64,000 bases of DNA from Mesorhizobium sp. GTDB lineage: Bacteria; Pseudomonadota; Alphaproteobacteria; Rhizobiales; Rhizobiaceae. The stretch's first letter is position 1. Each line of letters begins with the position of its first letter. The stretch lies in assembly GCA_027492275.1 (NCBI GenBank), contig JAPUFC010000030.1:1-64000 (forward strand). The letters are read 5' to 3'. The position numbers were made by a program, and so were the translations under genes. Below, in pieces: positions 1-12,083 of the stretch. A model generated the notes under the pieces. The model was not told the DNA's origin. It saw only the letters and a program-made list of their open reading frames with translations, and ran no database searches.

Positions 1-483
1 GCGGCGGACACCGCCAAGGCGCCGCAGGGCGGCGGCTGGGTGCGCGACCTGCTGACCGGCGCGTCCCGCGAGGAGGCCGCCGTCGCGGTGGCCGAGCAGC
101 CCGCGCCGAAGACGGCGCAGCCGAACCGCTCGCCGCTGCAGGTGGTCGAATCGCTCAACTCGCTGTCGGTCGACATCGCGCGCGCCATCGACCACGAAGC
201 CTCGATCGAACTGTGGAACCGCTACCGGCGCGGCGAGCGCGACGTGTTCACGCGCCGCCTCTACACGCTCAAGGGCCAGCAGACCTTCGACGACATCCGC
301 GTCAAGTACCAGACGGACGGCGAGTTCCGCGCCGCCGTCGACCGCTACTGCGACGATTTCGAGAAGCTGCTGAAGGATGTGTCCCGCAACGACCGCGACA
401 ACATGATGACGCAGACCTACCTGACCTCGGACACGGGCAAGGTCTACACCATGCTCGCCCATGCGAGCGGTCGGCTGCGGTAG
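1..483 (+). CDS. C-terminal part of a large hypothetical protein
   Basis: The reading frame is open from the first base, so the gene starts upstream of the window and only its last 160 residues are visible. The piece begins with an Ala/Pro-rich stretch. It continues into a charged helical region, including residues such as NSLSVDIARAI and LWNRYRRGERDVFTRRLY, and ends with ASGRLR. No catalytic motif is visible. Similar tails are known to me from very long coiled-coil proteins of unknown function in rhizobia, but I cannot confirm that here. A strong terminator follows directly. The function is unknown. Confidence 0.75.
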   Translation, partial: AADTAKAPQGGGWVRDLLTGASREEAAVAVAEQPAPKTAQPNRSPLQVVESLNSLSVDIARAIDHEASIELWNRYRRGERDVFTRRLYTLKGQQTFDDIRVKYQTDGEFRAAVDRYCDDFEKLLKDVSRNDRDNMMTQTYLTSDTGKVYTMLAHASGRLR

Positions 484-512
484 GGCGACCTTCCAAAAGC
501 CCCATCGGTCTC

Positions 513-541
513 GAAGGCGGGGTTTGCCCCGCCTTCTTTTT
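513..541 (+). terminator. Rho-independent terminator
   Basis: A perfect stem, GAAGGCGGGG with CCCCGCCTTC around a short TTTG loop, is followed by a run of T. It lies 30 bases after the stop codon of the upstream partial gene and separates it from the deacetylase gene. Confidence 0.85.
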
Positions 542-607
542 GCCCCCGGCCCGGACGATGACCGTGCGTGCCGGCGGCGCGACGCCGCCGGACTCCGAAG
601 GGGCTTC

Positions 608-1339
608 ATGCGGACAGGACGAAAGCTGGTCATGGGTGGCGCCCTGGCGCTGGCGGCGGTCGTCCTTGCGCTCGCGGGCCTGCGGCAGGTCGGCAATGCG
701 CGCACCTATCAGGCCTTCGGCGATCTCGTCTGGCGCGTCGAGACCGCCGCTCCGGTGATCGCCCTCACCTTCGACGACGGCCCTTCCCCGCGCTACACGC
801 AGGAGGTGCTCGCCATCCTGCGCGCGCACGACGTGCCGGCCACCTTCTTCCTGACCGGACGCGAGATCGAGGCCAATCCCGACCTGGCGCGCGCCATCGT
901 CGCCGCCGGCCACGAGGTCGGCAACCATTCCTATTCGCACCGGCGCATGATCTTCACGCTGCCGGCCACCGTGGCGCGGGAGGTGGAGGACACGGATGCG
1001 GCGATCCGCGCGGCCGGATATGCGGGCGAGATCCTGTTCAGGCCGCCCTACGGCAAGAAGCTTCTGGCGCTGCCGTGGTATCTGTCGCGGCATGGGCGCA
1101 CGAGCGTGACCTGGGACATCGAGCCGGAGTCCCATCCGGCCATGGCGGCCAGCCCGGAAGCGATGACGGCGCATGTTCTGGATCGCGCCCGCCCCGGCTC
1201 GATCGTCATCATGCATGTGATGTATCCGAGCCGCGAGACGTCGCGTCAGGCGCTGCCCGCCATCATCGAGGGGCTGCGCGCCAAAGGCTTTTTCTTCGCC
1301 ACGGTGTCCGGTCTCATCGCGGCCGGGCAGGTGCGGTAG
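608..1339 (+). CDS. Polysaccharide deacetylase family protein (NodB homology domain)
   Basis: A 243-residue protein with an N-terminal hydrophobic segment (about residues 7-25) that should act as a membrane anchor or signal. The NodB domain follows. The catalytic and metal motifs are all visible: TFDDGPSP (Asp56-Asp57), HEVGNHSYSH (His107 and His111) and FRPPYG. Such enzymes are metal-dependent N- or O-deacetylases acting on envelope polysaccharides or peptidoglycan; the substrate cannot be read from sequence. The ATG is preceded by a purine-rich GAAGGGG. The upstream in-frame extension lacks coding character and runs into the terminator region. The gene stands alone, convergent with the lipid-transport operon. 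Confidence 0.88.
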   Translation: MRTGRKLVMGGALALAAVVLALAGLRQVGNARTYQAFGDLVWRVETAAPVIALTFDDGPSPRYTQEVLAILRAHDVPATFFLTGREIEANPDLARAIVAAGHEVGNHSYSHRRMIFTLPATVAREVEDTDAAIRAAGYAGEILFRPPYGKKLLALPWYLSRHGRTSVTWDIEPESHPAMAASPEAMTAHVLDRARPGSIVIMHVMYPSRETSRQALPAIIEGLRAKGFFFATVSGLIAAGQVR

Positions 1340-1395
1340 CGGGGCATGCGCCGATCAGGCCGAGGCGGCTTATGACAAAGCGCCGGAGCGCCGCA

Positions 1396-1998
1396 TCAGA
1401 TCCGCGTGTCGGTCCACGCCACGATCTCGGCGGCAGCCTGGCCGAAGGCCCGGTCCAGCGCGCCGATATAGGCGTCGTTGCCGGTTCCCGACACCGGCGC
1501 GCTGGCGCTGAAGGTGCGCTGCGCGCGCACCACGCCGTTGCGGTCGTTGAGCACCCGCACGAAAATCTCGACATGCGCCTGCGCGGCCCCGGCGACTCGG
1601 ACCTCGAAGGCGCGCACCTCGGAAATCACCTGATAGTCGATGGCCAGTCCCTCGCCCGGCTTGCCGACGCCGCCGAAGCGGCCGGAGCGCTGGAAAGCCT
1701 CGGCCAGCCGCGCCTGCACGACGCGCGGCAGCCGGTCCGCCCATTGCGCGCCCTTGAGGTACTGGATCGAGCCGGCGGCCGGCTTGATGACGATGTTCTG
1801 CCCGTCCAGCGCCTTGAGCGCTGTCGGTTCGGCGATGAGAATCTGGGTGCGGCTGCGCGGCGCGTTCTCGCCGCCGGCGGGCGCGGTCAGTTCGTAGGTG
1901 TCGAGCGGCGTGGAGCCCCCGCCGATCAGCGCGCAGCCGGACATGGCGAGCGGCAGGACGAGGGCGGCCGCGATCGTGCCGAATCGGATCGAACTCAC
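1396..1998 (-). CDS. ABC-type transport auxiliary lipoprotein (PqiC-like)
   Basis: A 200-residue lipoprotein with a short hydrophobic signal ending in a lipobox-like MSGC. The mature part starts ALIGGGSTPLDTYELTAP and matches the ABC_trans_aux/PqiC type of outer-membrane-facing lipoprotein. It is last in the operon MlaE-MlaF-MlaD-lipoprotein, so it probably receives or delivers lipid at the outer membrane. The GTG start was chosen because GGGAG lies 7 bases upstream and the signal peptide then begins cleanly; a longer frame upstream is not coding-like. It seems to take the partner role filled by soluble MlaC in E. coli; this is inference. Confidence 0.82.
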   Translation of the reverse strand: MSSIRFGTIAAALVLPLAMSGCALIGGGSTPLDTYELTAPAGGENAPRSRTQILIAEPTALKALDGQNIVIKPAAGSIQYLKGAQWADRLPRVVQARLAEAFQRSGRFGGVGKPGEGLAIDYQVISEVRAFEVRVAGAAQAHVEIFVRVLNDRNGVVRAQRTFSASAPVSGTGNDAYIGALDRAFGQAAAEIVAWTDTRI

Positions 1999-2092
1999 CA
2001 AAACGCTCCCAAGCCCACCTGTTGACGGCCTCTTTCCCGACGGCCCGGCATTCTTCCCCTCGCCCCTGTCTTGCGGGCCGCCACGCGTGATG

Positions 2093-3466
2093 TCAACGGC
2101 GGGCCCGCCCGTCATACTGGCGAACCGTGCCGTCTCCCCCGGTAATGATGCGCTGCGGATTGCGCTCCAGGTCGCTGACCGCCTGCTCGATGCGGTTGAT
2201 CGAGCGACGGGTGTCCTGGATGAGCGATTCCGCGTCGCGCAGCCCCTGACCGGAGAAGCGGGCAAAGCCGTCGACGATCGTGCCGAGCCGGCCGTTCAGC
2301 GTGTCCGCCACCTGCCGGAAGGATTTCAGCGTCGCGCTGGCATCGGCCATCATGCCTTCCGCCTCGCCGGAGCCGAGCAGCGAATCGACCTTGGCCAGCA
2401 CGCCGTCGACGCGAACGGAAGCGGCGTTCAGGCGCTCGGTGAGCTGCTTGGCGTCGGTGATCATCTGGTCGATGTCCTCCGAGCGGTTGCCGAACTTCTC
2501 CGTCACCCTGGCGACGTCGGCCGCCGCCTTGTTGGCATTGGCGCTGGCGCGGCCGATATCGGCCAGCGCGGTGCGCACCGTGTCGGCGTCGACGCCGTCC
2601 AGAACGCCGTCGACCTTGCCGAGCGTCACCTGCGTCTTCTGGGCGAAGTCGTTGATGGAGGACACCGCCGTCTCGACGCCCTTCACGATCTCGTCGAACT
2701 GGTCGCTCGTCGCCTTCATGCTGTTGGTGAAGCTCTCGACATTGGCGACGATGGTCTGCACCTTCTGCCGGTCGACGGATTTGAGCAGGTCCTCGGCCGC
2801 CTTCAGCGTTCCGTCCAGCTTGCCCGAAACGCCGGCCAGTTCCTCCGATAGCGCCGACACGCTCTGCAGGAACTTGTCGATGCCTTCCGAATTGTTGGCC
2901 AGCGCCTGGGTGAAGGTCTGCACGTTGCGCACGGTCTCGGTCAACGGCGTGCGGGCGTCGTTGGTGAAGCCCTCGAGCTGCGTCAGCACCTGGTTGGTGC
3001 GGTTGAAGATGTCCTGCGCGCTTTGCAGCAGGTTGGTGACGGCCGAGGGGTTGGCCGTGATCTCGGCGATCTTGTTCTGCGCCTCGGCCTCGTCCAGCAG
3101 ATTGGGCTCGGCCGGATTGGCGCCCTTGAGCTCGATATTGGCCTGGCCGGTGAGCGTGGCGAGCCCGACATCGGCGCGCGTCGAGCGGGTGATCGGTGTC
3201 AGCCGGTCGATCTCGGCGTCGGCGATGGCGACGGTCGGGTTGAGCACGTCGATATAGACGCGGCGCAGGTCACCCACCTTCACGCCGTTGAACAGAACCG
3301 CGCTGCCGCGGCCGAGCCCCGAGGCCGAGCCCGGGATGCGGATCCTGAGCGTCGTCGTCTCGCCGCGGTCGCCGATCGCCGCCGTCCAGTAGACGAAGGC
3401 GAAGGCCGCCAGGATGGCCAGCACGGTGAAGATGCCGACGGTGACGTAGTTGGCTCTCGTTTCCAT
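2093..3466 (-). CDS. mlaD: MlaD/MCE-domain lipid transport protein
   Basis: A 457-residue protein with one N-terminal transmembrane helix (about residues 8-28, YVTVGIFTVLAILAAFAFVY). The MCE domain follows (about 40-120, including GSASGLGRGSAVLFNGVKVGD). A long C-terminal helical, coiled-coil-like region (about 150-430) is rich in Asp, Asn and Leu. MCE proteins form hexameric rings that shuttle lipids across the periplasm. The protein is longer than E. coli MlaD (about 180 residues), the excess being the helical tail, as in many rhizobial MCE proteins. It starts 12 bases after the ATPase gene. Confidence 0.9.
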   Translation of the reverse strand: METRANYVTVGIFTVLAILAAFAFVYWTAAIGDRGETTTLRIRIPGSASGLGRGSAVLFNGVKVGDLRRVYIDVLNPTVAIADAEIDRLTPITRSTRADVGLATLTGQANIELKGANPAEPNLLDEAEAQNKIAEITANPSAVTNLLQSAQDIFNRTNQVLTQLEGFTNDARTPLTETVRNVQTFTQALANNSEGIDKFLQSVSALSEELAGVSGKLDGTLKAAEDLLKSVDRQKVQTIVANVESFTNSMKATSDQFDEIVKGVETAVSSINDFAQKTQVTLGKVDGVLDGVDADTVRTALADIGRASANANKAAADVARVTEKFGNRSEDIDQMITDAKQLTERLNAASVRVDGVLAKVDSLLGSGEAEGMMADASATLKSFRQVADTLNGRLGTIVDGFARFSGQGLRDAESLIQDTRRSINRIEQAVSDLERNPQRIITGGDGTVRQYDGRARR

Positions 3467-3478
3467 GCGCGTTCCGTC

Positions 3479-4315
3479 TCAGTTCTGCTCGCGGGCGCCA
3501 AGGTCGAGCTGCCTCGCGCGCTTGCCGCGAAAATAGGACTTCACCCAGGGTTCCTCGCTGGCCAGCATGTCCTCGATCGTGCCCTCGACGAGGATTTTCT
3601 TGCCGCCCAGCACGGCGACGCGGTCGCAGGCCGAGAACAGGCTGTCGAGGTCGTGCGTGACCATGTAGACGGTGAGCCCCATCGTGTCGCGAAGCTTGAT
3701 CACCAGCGCGTCGAAATCGGCCGCGCCGATCGGATCGAGCCCCGAGGTCGGCTCGTCGAGGAAGACGATGTCGGGATCGAGCGCCAGGGCGCGGGCGAGC
3801 GCGGCGCGCTTGATCATGCCGCCGGACAGTTCGGAGGGGAACTTGGCCGCGGCGTCGGCCGGCAGGCCGACCAGCTCCAGCTTGAGCAGCGCCAGCTCGT
3901 CCATCAGCTTCTTCGGCAGGTCGAGATATTCGCGCATGGGGATCTGGATGTTCTCGGCCACGGTGAGCGCGGAAAACAGCGCGCCGTGCTGGAACAGCAC
4001 GCCCATGCGCATGTCGACGCGCGTGCGCTCCACGTCGCTGGCCTTGTCGAGGTCGACGTCGAAAATCCTGATCGTGCCGGCGCGCTTCTTCACCAGGCCG
4101 AGGATGGCGCGCAGCAGCACCGACTTGCCCGCGCCGGACGCCCCGACGAACCCCAGGATCTCGCCGCGCCTGATGTCGAGGTCGAGATGGTCGAGGATCA
4201 CCTTGTCGCCGAAGGCGACGGTCACGTCGCGGGCGGACAGGATGATCTCGGACGCGCCTGCCCCGCCTTGCGGCGGCGCCGGGCGTTCCCTGGTGATCTC
4301 TGCGGTCTCGCTCAT
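3479..4315 (-). CDS. mlaF: ABC transporter ATP-binding protein, MlaF type
   Basis: A 278-residue ABC ATPase with Walker A GASGAGKS (residues 58-65), an LSGGMIKRAALARAL signature, Walker B plus DEPTSGLDP, and the switch histidine in VTHDLDS. The signature with MIKR is typical of the MlaF/Ttg2A/Mkl branch that powers lipid transport. The gene sits between the permease and MlaD with gaps of 9 and 12 bases, so the proteins should form one inner-membrane complex. A Pro/Gly-rich N-terminal extension of about 20 residues precedes the ATPase fold. Confidence 0.92.
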   Translation of the reverse strand: MSETAEITRERPAPPQGGAGASEIILSARDVTVAFGDKVILDHLDLDIRRGEILGFVGASGAGKSVLLRAILGLVKKRAGTIRIFDVDLDKASDVERTRVDMRMGVLFQHGALFSALTVAENIQIPMREYLDLPKKLMDELALLKLELVGLPADAAAKFPSELSGGMIKRAALARALALDPDIVFLDEPTSGLDPIGAADFDALVIKLRDTMGLTVYMVTHDLDSLFSACDRVAVLGGKKILVEGTIEDMLASEEPWVKSYFRGKRARQLDLGAREQN

Positions 4316-4324
4316 CGCCCGGTC

Positions 4325-5506
4325 CTAAAAGTCAATTGCCGCGTAAAACATGGCGAAAAGACCGTCGAGGACGATCACGACGAAAATCGACTTCACCACG
4401 GACGCCGTGACATGCTGGCCGAGCGATTCGGCGGAGCCGCCGACCTTGAGCCCCTCCACCGCGCCGATGATGCCGATGATCAGCGCCATGAAGGGCGCCT
4501 TGATCAGGCCCGAAAAGATGGAGGACAGGTCGATCGCCATGCGCAGCCGGTCGATGAAGGCGGCGGGCGGGATGTCGGAATAGGCCCAGGCGGTCATCAT
4601 GCCGCCGCCGAGCGACGCGAAATTGGCGATGATGGTGAGGCAGGGAACCGCGATCACCAGCGCCACCAGGCGCGGAAAGACCAGCACGCCGATCGGGTTG
4701 AGGCCGATGACGGTCAGCGCGTCCACCTCCTCGCGCATCTTCATGGAGCCGATCTCGGCGGTGATGGCGCTGCCCGAGCGGCCGGCGATCATGATCGCCG
4801 TCATCAGCACGCCGAGCTCGCGCAGCGACAGCACGCCGACGAGGTCGACGACGAAGATGTCCGCGCCGAAATAGGAAAGCTGGTAGGCGCCCTGCTGCGC
4901 GATGATGGCCCCGACGATGGCCGACATCAGCACCACGACGGGGATCGCGCCGACGCCCATGCGGTCCATCTGGTGCACGATGGCGGTGACGTTCACGCCG
5001 TGGCCGCGCCCCAGCTTCATCTGCGAGCCGCGGATGGTCGCGCCGAGGATGTTCATCGACTGGAGGAAATCGTCGCGGATGTCGTAGACGCGCCGCCCCA
5101 CCGCCTCGAAGAAGGCGACGGCGATGTTCGGCGCCTTCGGGCGCACGGCGGCGTCGACGGCATGGTCTGCCTCGCCGACGGCGGCCAGCAGCACGGAGGC
5201 GGCCTCGCTCTGCCCCTCCACCGCCGTTTCGACGCCCTTCGCGCGCGCCTCGATCAGCAGGCGCTCGATCAGCCAGGCGCCGGCAGTGTCCAGCCGGTCG
5301 ACGCCCGACAGGTCGACGCGCAGCGAACGGTAGCTCGACCGGCCGGAGATGTCGCGCATGGCCGCGTCGACATCCGCCACCGTGTGGGTGGTCCACGCGC
5401 CGGTCAGGACGCAGACCAGCGCGCCGCCGTCCTCACGCATGTCGACCGTGGGCCGGCCCTGCGAGCCCCTGTCGTCGACCACCGGCTTGCGGGCTCCCAT
5501 CCACAT
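4325..5506 (-). CDS. mlaE: MlaE-family permease with N-terminal STAS domain
   Basis: A 393-residue protein. About residues 15-115 form an STAS-like domain (SYRSLRVDLSGVDRLDTAGAW), which in E. coli is the separate protein MlaB. About residues 150-390 form the hydrophobic MlaE permease domain, with the conserved segment AEIGSMKMREEVDALTVIG. The domain order STAS then permease is common in alphaproteobacteria. It is the first gene of the minus-strand lipid-transport operon. Confidence 0.92.
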   Translation of the reverse strand: MWMGARKPVVDDRGSQGRPTVDMREDGGALVCVLTGAWTTHTVADVDAAMRDISGRSSYRSLRVDLSGVDRLDTAGAWLIERLLIEARAKGVETAVEGQSEAASVLLAAVGEADHAVDAAVRPKAPNIAVAFFEAVGRRVYDIRDDFLQSMNILGATIRGSQMKLGRGHGVNVTAIVHQMDRMGVGAIPVVVLMSAIVGAIIAQQGAYQLSYFGADIFVVDLVGVLSLRELGVLMTAIMIAGRSGSAITAEIGSMKMREEVDALTVIGLNPIGVLVFPRLVALVIAVPCLTIIANFASLGGGMMTAWAYSDIPPAAFIDRLRMAIDLSSIFSGLIKAPFMALIIGIIGAVEGLKVGGSAESLGQHVTASVVKSIFVVIVLDGLFAMFYAAIDF

Positions 5507-5594
5507 GCGGTCCGTGATAGCGATTCAACCGCCGGCTGTCACTTTTCGCGGCGCGTTTCTTCCGGGAAACACTGCGAAATTTCCGCCCGGCGTG

Positions 5595-6800
5595 TCATTT
5601 CAGCCGCCGTGCGGAGAGCATGGCCGCCGCCGCCAGCGCCAGGCCGAGCAGGACGACGACCGCCATGGCGTAGAAGCCGTTCGGCCCGAAGCGCTGGTAG
5701 ATGGGGCCGGAAACCAGCGTCACCGCCGCCATGGCGAGCCCGTTGGCGAAGAAGGCGATGCCCTGCGCCGCGCCGTTGCGGTGCTCCGCGACCGTCTCGC
5801 CGATGAACTTCTGCACGCCGATGAGGATGAGCCCGACGGAAAAGGCGTGCAGCACCTGCACGGCGAAGAAGCCCGGCACGCCGAGCCCGAGCGGATGGAT
5901 CCAGGGATAGACCAGCCAGCGCAGCAGGGCGGCGCAGCCGGCCAGCATCAGCACCGCATGCGCGGACAGTCGGCCGAACAGCCGGTTGAACACCATGAAC
6001 AGGCAGATTTCCGAGGTGACGCCGCAGGCCCACAGCAGGCCGACCGTCGTTTCCCCGATGCCGATGGAAGCCCAGTAGATGGAGATGAAGCTGTAGAGGA
6101 AGCCGTGAGAGGCGGTTATCATCCCCGCCGCCGCGACGAACAGCAGAAACGATCGCCGCAGCAATTTCGGCGCCTTGTCGTGGATGTCGGTGGCGGACAG
6201 CGGCGAGGCGATTCGCGGCCGGCCGAGACGCGGCGCCGCGAGCGACGCCAGCAGCGCCACCGCCAGCCCCGCCGCGATCACCGCCGGCACGCTTCCCGCG
6301 CCCTGCCACGCGATCAGCGCGCCGCCGACGAAATTGGCCGCCAGGAAGGAGATGGAGCCCCAGATGCGCATGGCCGGATAGTTCGAGCCGAAGCGCCGCA
6401 CGCCGGACAGGGCCAGCGAATCGGTCAGCGGCGTCTGCGCCGACCAGGTCACGGCCAGCGCCAGCGACACGATCAGCACCGTGGCGTAGTCGGCCGGCAG
6501 GAAATAGCCCAGCGAGAGGATGGCGGCGATGGCCACCGCCCCGACCAGCATGGTGGCGCGTTCCGGCGCCCGGTCGGCCAGCGCCGCGATGAGCGGCGTC
6601 GTCACCACGCGCAGGAACATCGGCGCGGCCAGGATCAGCGCGATCTGCCCGGCGTCGAAACCTTTCGCCTCCAGCCAGACCGGAAAATAAGGCAGGTGCA
6701 CGCCGAGCGGGAAGAAAACGGCGGCGTAGATGACGGCGAGCCTGAGTTCGAAGCGCCATGGCTTGACGCGTTGCTCGGGCGTGAGCGGCGGGAGGGACAT
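5595..6800 (-). CDS. MFS transporter of the HcaT/MFS_1-like type
   Basis: A 401-residue integral membrane protein with about 12 hydrophobic segments. It starts at the second possible methionine (MSLPPLTPEQRVKPWRFELR), because the preceding 20 residues are Arg/Pro/Ala-rich and not part of the fold. The opening AVIYAAVFFPLGVHLPYFPVWL and the segment SNYPAMRIWGSISFL resemble the 3-phenylpropionate transporter (HcaT) and nucleoside-symporter-like branch. The substrate is unknown. The gene is monocistronic, between the lipid operon and malic enzyme. Confidence 0.8.
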   Translation of the reverse strand: MSLPPLTPEQRVKPWRFELRLAVIYAAVFFPLGVHLPYFPVWLEAKGFDAGQIALILAAPMFLRVVTTPLIAALADRAPERATMLVGAVAIAAILSLGYFLPADYATVLIVSLALAVTWSAQTPLTDSLALSGVRRFGSNYPAMRIWGSISFLAANFVGGALIAWQGAGSVPAVIAAGLAVALLASLAAPRLGRPRIASPLSATDIHDKAPKLLRRSFLLFVAAAGMITASHGFLYSFISIYWASIGIGETTVGLLWACGVTSEICLFMVFNRLFGRLSAHAVLMLAGCAALLRWLVYPWIHPLGLGVPGFFAVQVLHAFSVGLILIGVQKFIGETVAEHRNGAAQGIAFFANGLAMAAVTLVSGPIYQRFGPNGFYAMAVVVLLGLALAAAAMLSARRLK

Positions 6801-7120
6801 GCGCGCGGCATAACACGAAGACGCAGCGGCCGGAATTGCGCGCGGCGGCCTCCGGCGCAAACCGCTCGCCCGCGCCGTTGCGGCTTGTCCGGCCGGCGCT
6901 GCAGGTTGCCCGCACCAGGAGAGCTGCGATGGATTTCGGGATCGGCGGCCGCAATCGGCCGGGCGCCGCCGAGGAATTCGGTCGGATATGGGCCTTCCTT
7001 TGCTGCGTGCTTGCCGGCTATATCACCGGAAGAAACTTTCGATCGACGGCGGTCTCCATCCGAGCGCGTTCTGACCGCCGCACCCCAGCAATGGACGCAC
7101 AGCCGAGGAGTACGGGCGCC

Positions 7121-9445
<2,325 letters not shown>

Positions 9446-9530
9446 GCGCGCCCGCCGGAACCAAGGCTTAACCGGTCGACTTCTATGGTTCGCGGACGCC
9501 TGATTCCGCAATCCGGGGGGCATTCCGACA

Positions 9531-10679
9531 GTGGCAAGGCTGAGCACGATCATCGCCGGTCTGGTCGCGGCCGCCGCGATGCTGTCCGTCGCGGACATGG
9601 CCGGGGCCGCGCCCGGCAGCCGCGTCTGCCGGCAGCTCGAGGCCGAGCTCGCCGGCGGCGGCGCGAGGCCGGACGCCCAGGCGCGCCGCATCGACAGCGC
9701 CATCGCCCGGCAGCGCCAGCAGATCAACACGCTGCGCGGGCAGATGCGCGACGGCGGCTGCCGCAGCTCCATCTTCGGCGTCACCGGCGGCCAGTCCTGC
9801 AAGGCCGCCGGCAACCGCGTTTCGGACATGGAACGGAACCTTCGCGCGCTGGAGCGCCAGCGCGAGCAGTTCGCCGACGCGCAGCGCCGCCCGCGCGCGA
9901 CGGTTCTCGCCGCGCTCGACGCCAATGACTGCCGCCCGCGCGCAAGCCGCGAGGCGGCGCGCGCGCCGGAGGAATCGGGCCTTTTCTCCCGGCTTTTCGG
10001 CGGCCGCGTCGAGCGGCGCGACAGGCCCGAGGAGGAAGCGGTTCTGCGCGAGACGCGCCCCGCCGCCGGGCGGTCGGGCCCGGCCGGGCGCGTGCGCACG
10101 CTGTGCGTGCGAAGCTGCGACGGCTATTTCTTCCCGATGTCGGCGTCGTCCTCCACACGCGACTTCGCGCGCGACCAGAAGAATTGCGAGGCCGCCTGCC
10201 CGGGCGCGGCGGTGGAGGTCTTCTATCACAACCTCCAGAGCCAGGAGAGCGCCGACATGGTCTCGGCCGCCTCCGGAAAACCCTACACGCAGATGCCGAA
10301 CGCCTTCGCCTACAAGCAGGGCGAGCGGGCCGAGACTTGCAGTTGCAACAGGCCGCAGACTTATGAGGTTGTCGGGGGCCGCGAGGACGCGGTGAGGACC
10401 AGCGCGCTCGCCGCGCGGCCGGCCGGACCGGCATCGGCCGGGGAAGCCGCCGCCCCGCCCGCGACGGTCCAGTCGCAGGGCAGCTTCGTGACCTTGTCCG
10501 CGCCCGCGGCGGAAGCGGCGGAGCCGCCCGCCGCGCCCGCCGGGGGCGAGGACGAGGCAGAGCTGCCGCCCGAACGCGAGATGGACGACCGGCCGGTCAG
10601 GGTCGTCGGGCCAGTGTTCCTTCCCGACCCAGAAGGGGCAATAGATCTGCGAGCTCCGGGCCGGACGGCCGTCCCGTGA
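9531..10679 (+). CDS. DUF2865 domain-containing secreted protein
   Basis: A 382-residue protein with a signal peptide (about 1-26, ending ADMAGA). A helical Arg/Gln-rich part follows (about 45-125). The cysteine-rich DUF2865 core (about 185-280) contains [15 protein letters not shown] and [14 protein letters not shown]. The role is unknown; the family is largely confined to Hyphomicrobiales. The GTG start follows GGGGGG. The last 83 bases overlap the 3' end of gltX on the other strand, so the final 27 codons are antisense to gltX; that C-terminal tail may be a later extension. Confidence 0.8.
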   Translation: MARLSTIIAGLVAAAAMLSVADMAGAAPGSRVCRQLEAELAGGGARPDAQARRIDSAIARQRQQINTLRGQMRDGGCRSSIFGVTGGQSCKAAGNRVSDMERNLRALERQREQFADAQRRPRATVLAALDANDCRPRASREAARAPEESGLFSRLFGGRVERRDRPEEEAVLRETRPAAGRSGPAGRVRTLCVRSCDGYFFPMSASSSTRDFARDQKNCEAACPGAAVEVFYHNLQSQESADMVSAASGKPYTQMPNAFAYKQGERAETCSCNRPQTYEVVGGREDAVRTSALAARPAGPASAGEAAAPPATVQSQGSFVTLSAPAAEAAEPPAAPAGGEDEAELPPEREMDDRPVRVVGPVFLPDPEGAIDLRAPGRTAVP

Positions 10680-11973
10680 TCGCCAGCCTGAGCGGCATGA
10701 ACAGCGCCTTGCCCTTCCGGTTGGTGGAGCGCTTCACCTCGTCGATCCAGCCGCTCCACACCCCGCCGTCCCACGGTTCTGGCGGCAAAAGGTCGAAGGC
10801 CTCGCGCACGAATTCGCGGTCCATGTCGGAAAGCTCCGGCTCCTCGCCGGGCCCCTCCTTGACCAGCTTCCACCAGTCGGCGGCGTCGTGCAGGCGGTCG
10901 AGATTGCCGCGCACCGCGTTCCAGAACGGCTCGGCCTGATCGCCGGAGATGCCGAGCACCGCCAGCCGGTCGCGCGCCTGCTCGAAAGGCATCCTGTGCA
11001 GCAGGGCGCGGTTGAGCGCAACGAGATCGTCGGGATCGAATTTCGCGGCAGAGCGTGATGTCGCCTCGAGCTCGAATTTCTGCGCCAGCTCGGCCATCGT
11101 CTCGACCGCCGAGACGTTCTCCGACGTGCCGGTCAGCACCGCCAGCGAGGCCACCGCCATCGCCTCCAGCCCCTGCTCGCGCAGGCTGCCGATGGACAGC
11201 GCGCCGCTGCGCTTCGACAGCCCCTCGCCCGACGCGGTGGTGAGCAGATTGTGGTGCGCGTAAATCGGCGGCGTTTCGGCCCCCAGCGCCCTGAACAGCG
11301 CGAGCTGCACGCCGGCATTGGTGACGTGGTCGTCGCCCCGGATGATGTGGCTGATGCCCATGTCGATGTCGTCCACCACGGAGGTCATGGTGTAGAGGAA
11401 GGTGCCGTCCTCGCGCACCAGGACGGGGTCCGACACCGACGACAGATCCACCGTCTCCCCGCCCCGGATCAGGTCGTTCCAGGTCACTTCGGTGCGCCGC
11501 GTCTCCAGCGGGTCGGCGGCGAAATTGGGCAGCATGAAGCGCCAGTGCGGCCTGCGGCCGTCCGCCTCGTATTCCTCGATCTGGGCATGCGTCAGCGCCA
11601 GCGATTCGCGGCCATAGACCGGCGGCAGGCCGCGTGTGCGACGCACCTTGCGCCGCAGGTCCAGCTCCTCCGGCGTCTCGTAGCAGGCATAGGCGAGCCC
11701 CTTCGCTTTCAGCGTTTCCAGCGCGTCGCGGTAGAGGTCGATGCGCTTCGACTGGTACTCGGTGGCGTCCTGGAAGATGCCGAGCCAGTGCAGGTCGTAG
11801 AGGATGGCGTCGGCGTATTCCTGGCGCGAGCGGCCGAAATCCGTGTCGTCGAAGCGCTGGATGAAGCGGCCGCCGTTCTTCATGGCGAAGAGCCAGTTGA
11901 ACAGCGCCGTGCGGGCATTGCCGATATGGATGTTGCCGGTGGGCGACGGAGCGAAGCGAACGGTGACGGTCAT
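10597..11973 (-). CDS. gltX: Glutamyl-tRNA synthetase
   Basis: A 458-residue class I synthetase charging tRNA with glutamate. It has [17 protein letters not shown] (HIGH motif as HIGN, residues 16-19) and GLSKRSG, which replaces KMSKS. Domain order is a Rossmann catalytic core, then the C-terminal helical anticodon-binding part ending [13 protein letters not shown]. Alphaproteobacteria often carry two GluRS genes; the length and the LSKR motif suggest the second, shorter form, which may be involved in Glu-tRNA(Gln). That assignment is inference. Confidence 0.92.
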   Translation of the reverse strand: MTVTVRFAPSPTGNIHIGNARTALFNWLFAMKNGGRFIQRFDDTDFGRSRQEYADAILYDLHWLGIFQDATEYQSKRIDLYRDALETLKAKGLAYACYETPEELDLRRKVRRTRGLPPVYGRESLALTHAQIEEYEADGRRPHWRFMLPNFAADPLETRRTEVTWNDLIRGGETVDLSSVSDPVLVREDGTFLYTMTSVVDDIDMGISHIIRGDDHVTNAGVQLALFRALGAETPPIYAHHNLLTTASGEGLSKRSGALSIGSLREQGLEAMAVASLAVLTGTSENVSAVETMAELAQKFELEATSRSAAKFDPDDLVALNRALLHRMPFEQARDRLAVLGISGDQAEPFWNAVRGNLDRLHDAADWWKLVKEGPGEEPELSDMDREFVREAFDLLPPEPWDGGVWSGWIDEVKRSTNRKGKALFMPLRLAITGRPSGPELADLLPLLGREGTLARRP

Positions 11974-12056
11974 GGGCGGGGCGTAAAGGAAGCTTTCTGC
12001 ATTGACAAGCCGACGCCCCCGCGCCGCATTCCCTGCTTATAGCGGATCAAAGACGG

Positions 12057-12080
12057 CAAAAGGAAGACTGCTCGCCTTCC
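12057..12080 (-). terminator. Possible terminator after nadE
   Basis: Read on the minus strand, GGAAG and CTTCC form a short 5-base-pair stem followed by TTTT, starting just after the NAD synthetase stop. The stem is short, so the call is weak. Confidence 0.4.
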
Positions 12081-12083
12081 GGC

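Noticed and set aside
3023-5806. Long plus-strand frame opposite the lipid-transport operon
   Set aside because: Low-complexity Asp/His/Arg-rich shadow of mlaD, mlaF and mlaE, whose motifs are clear on the minus strand.
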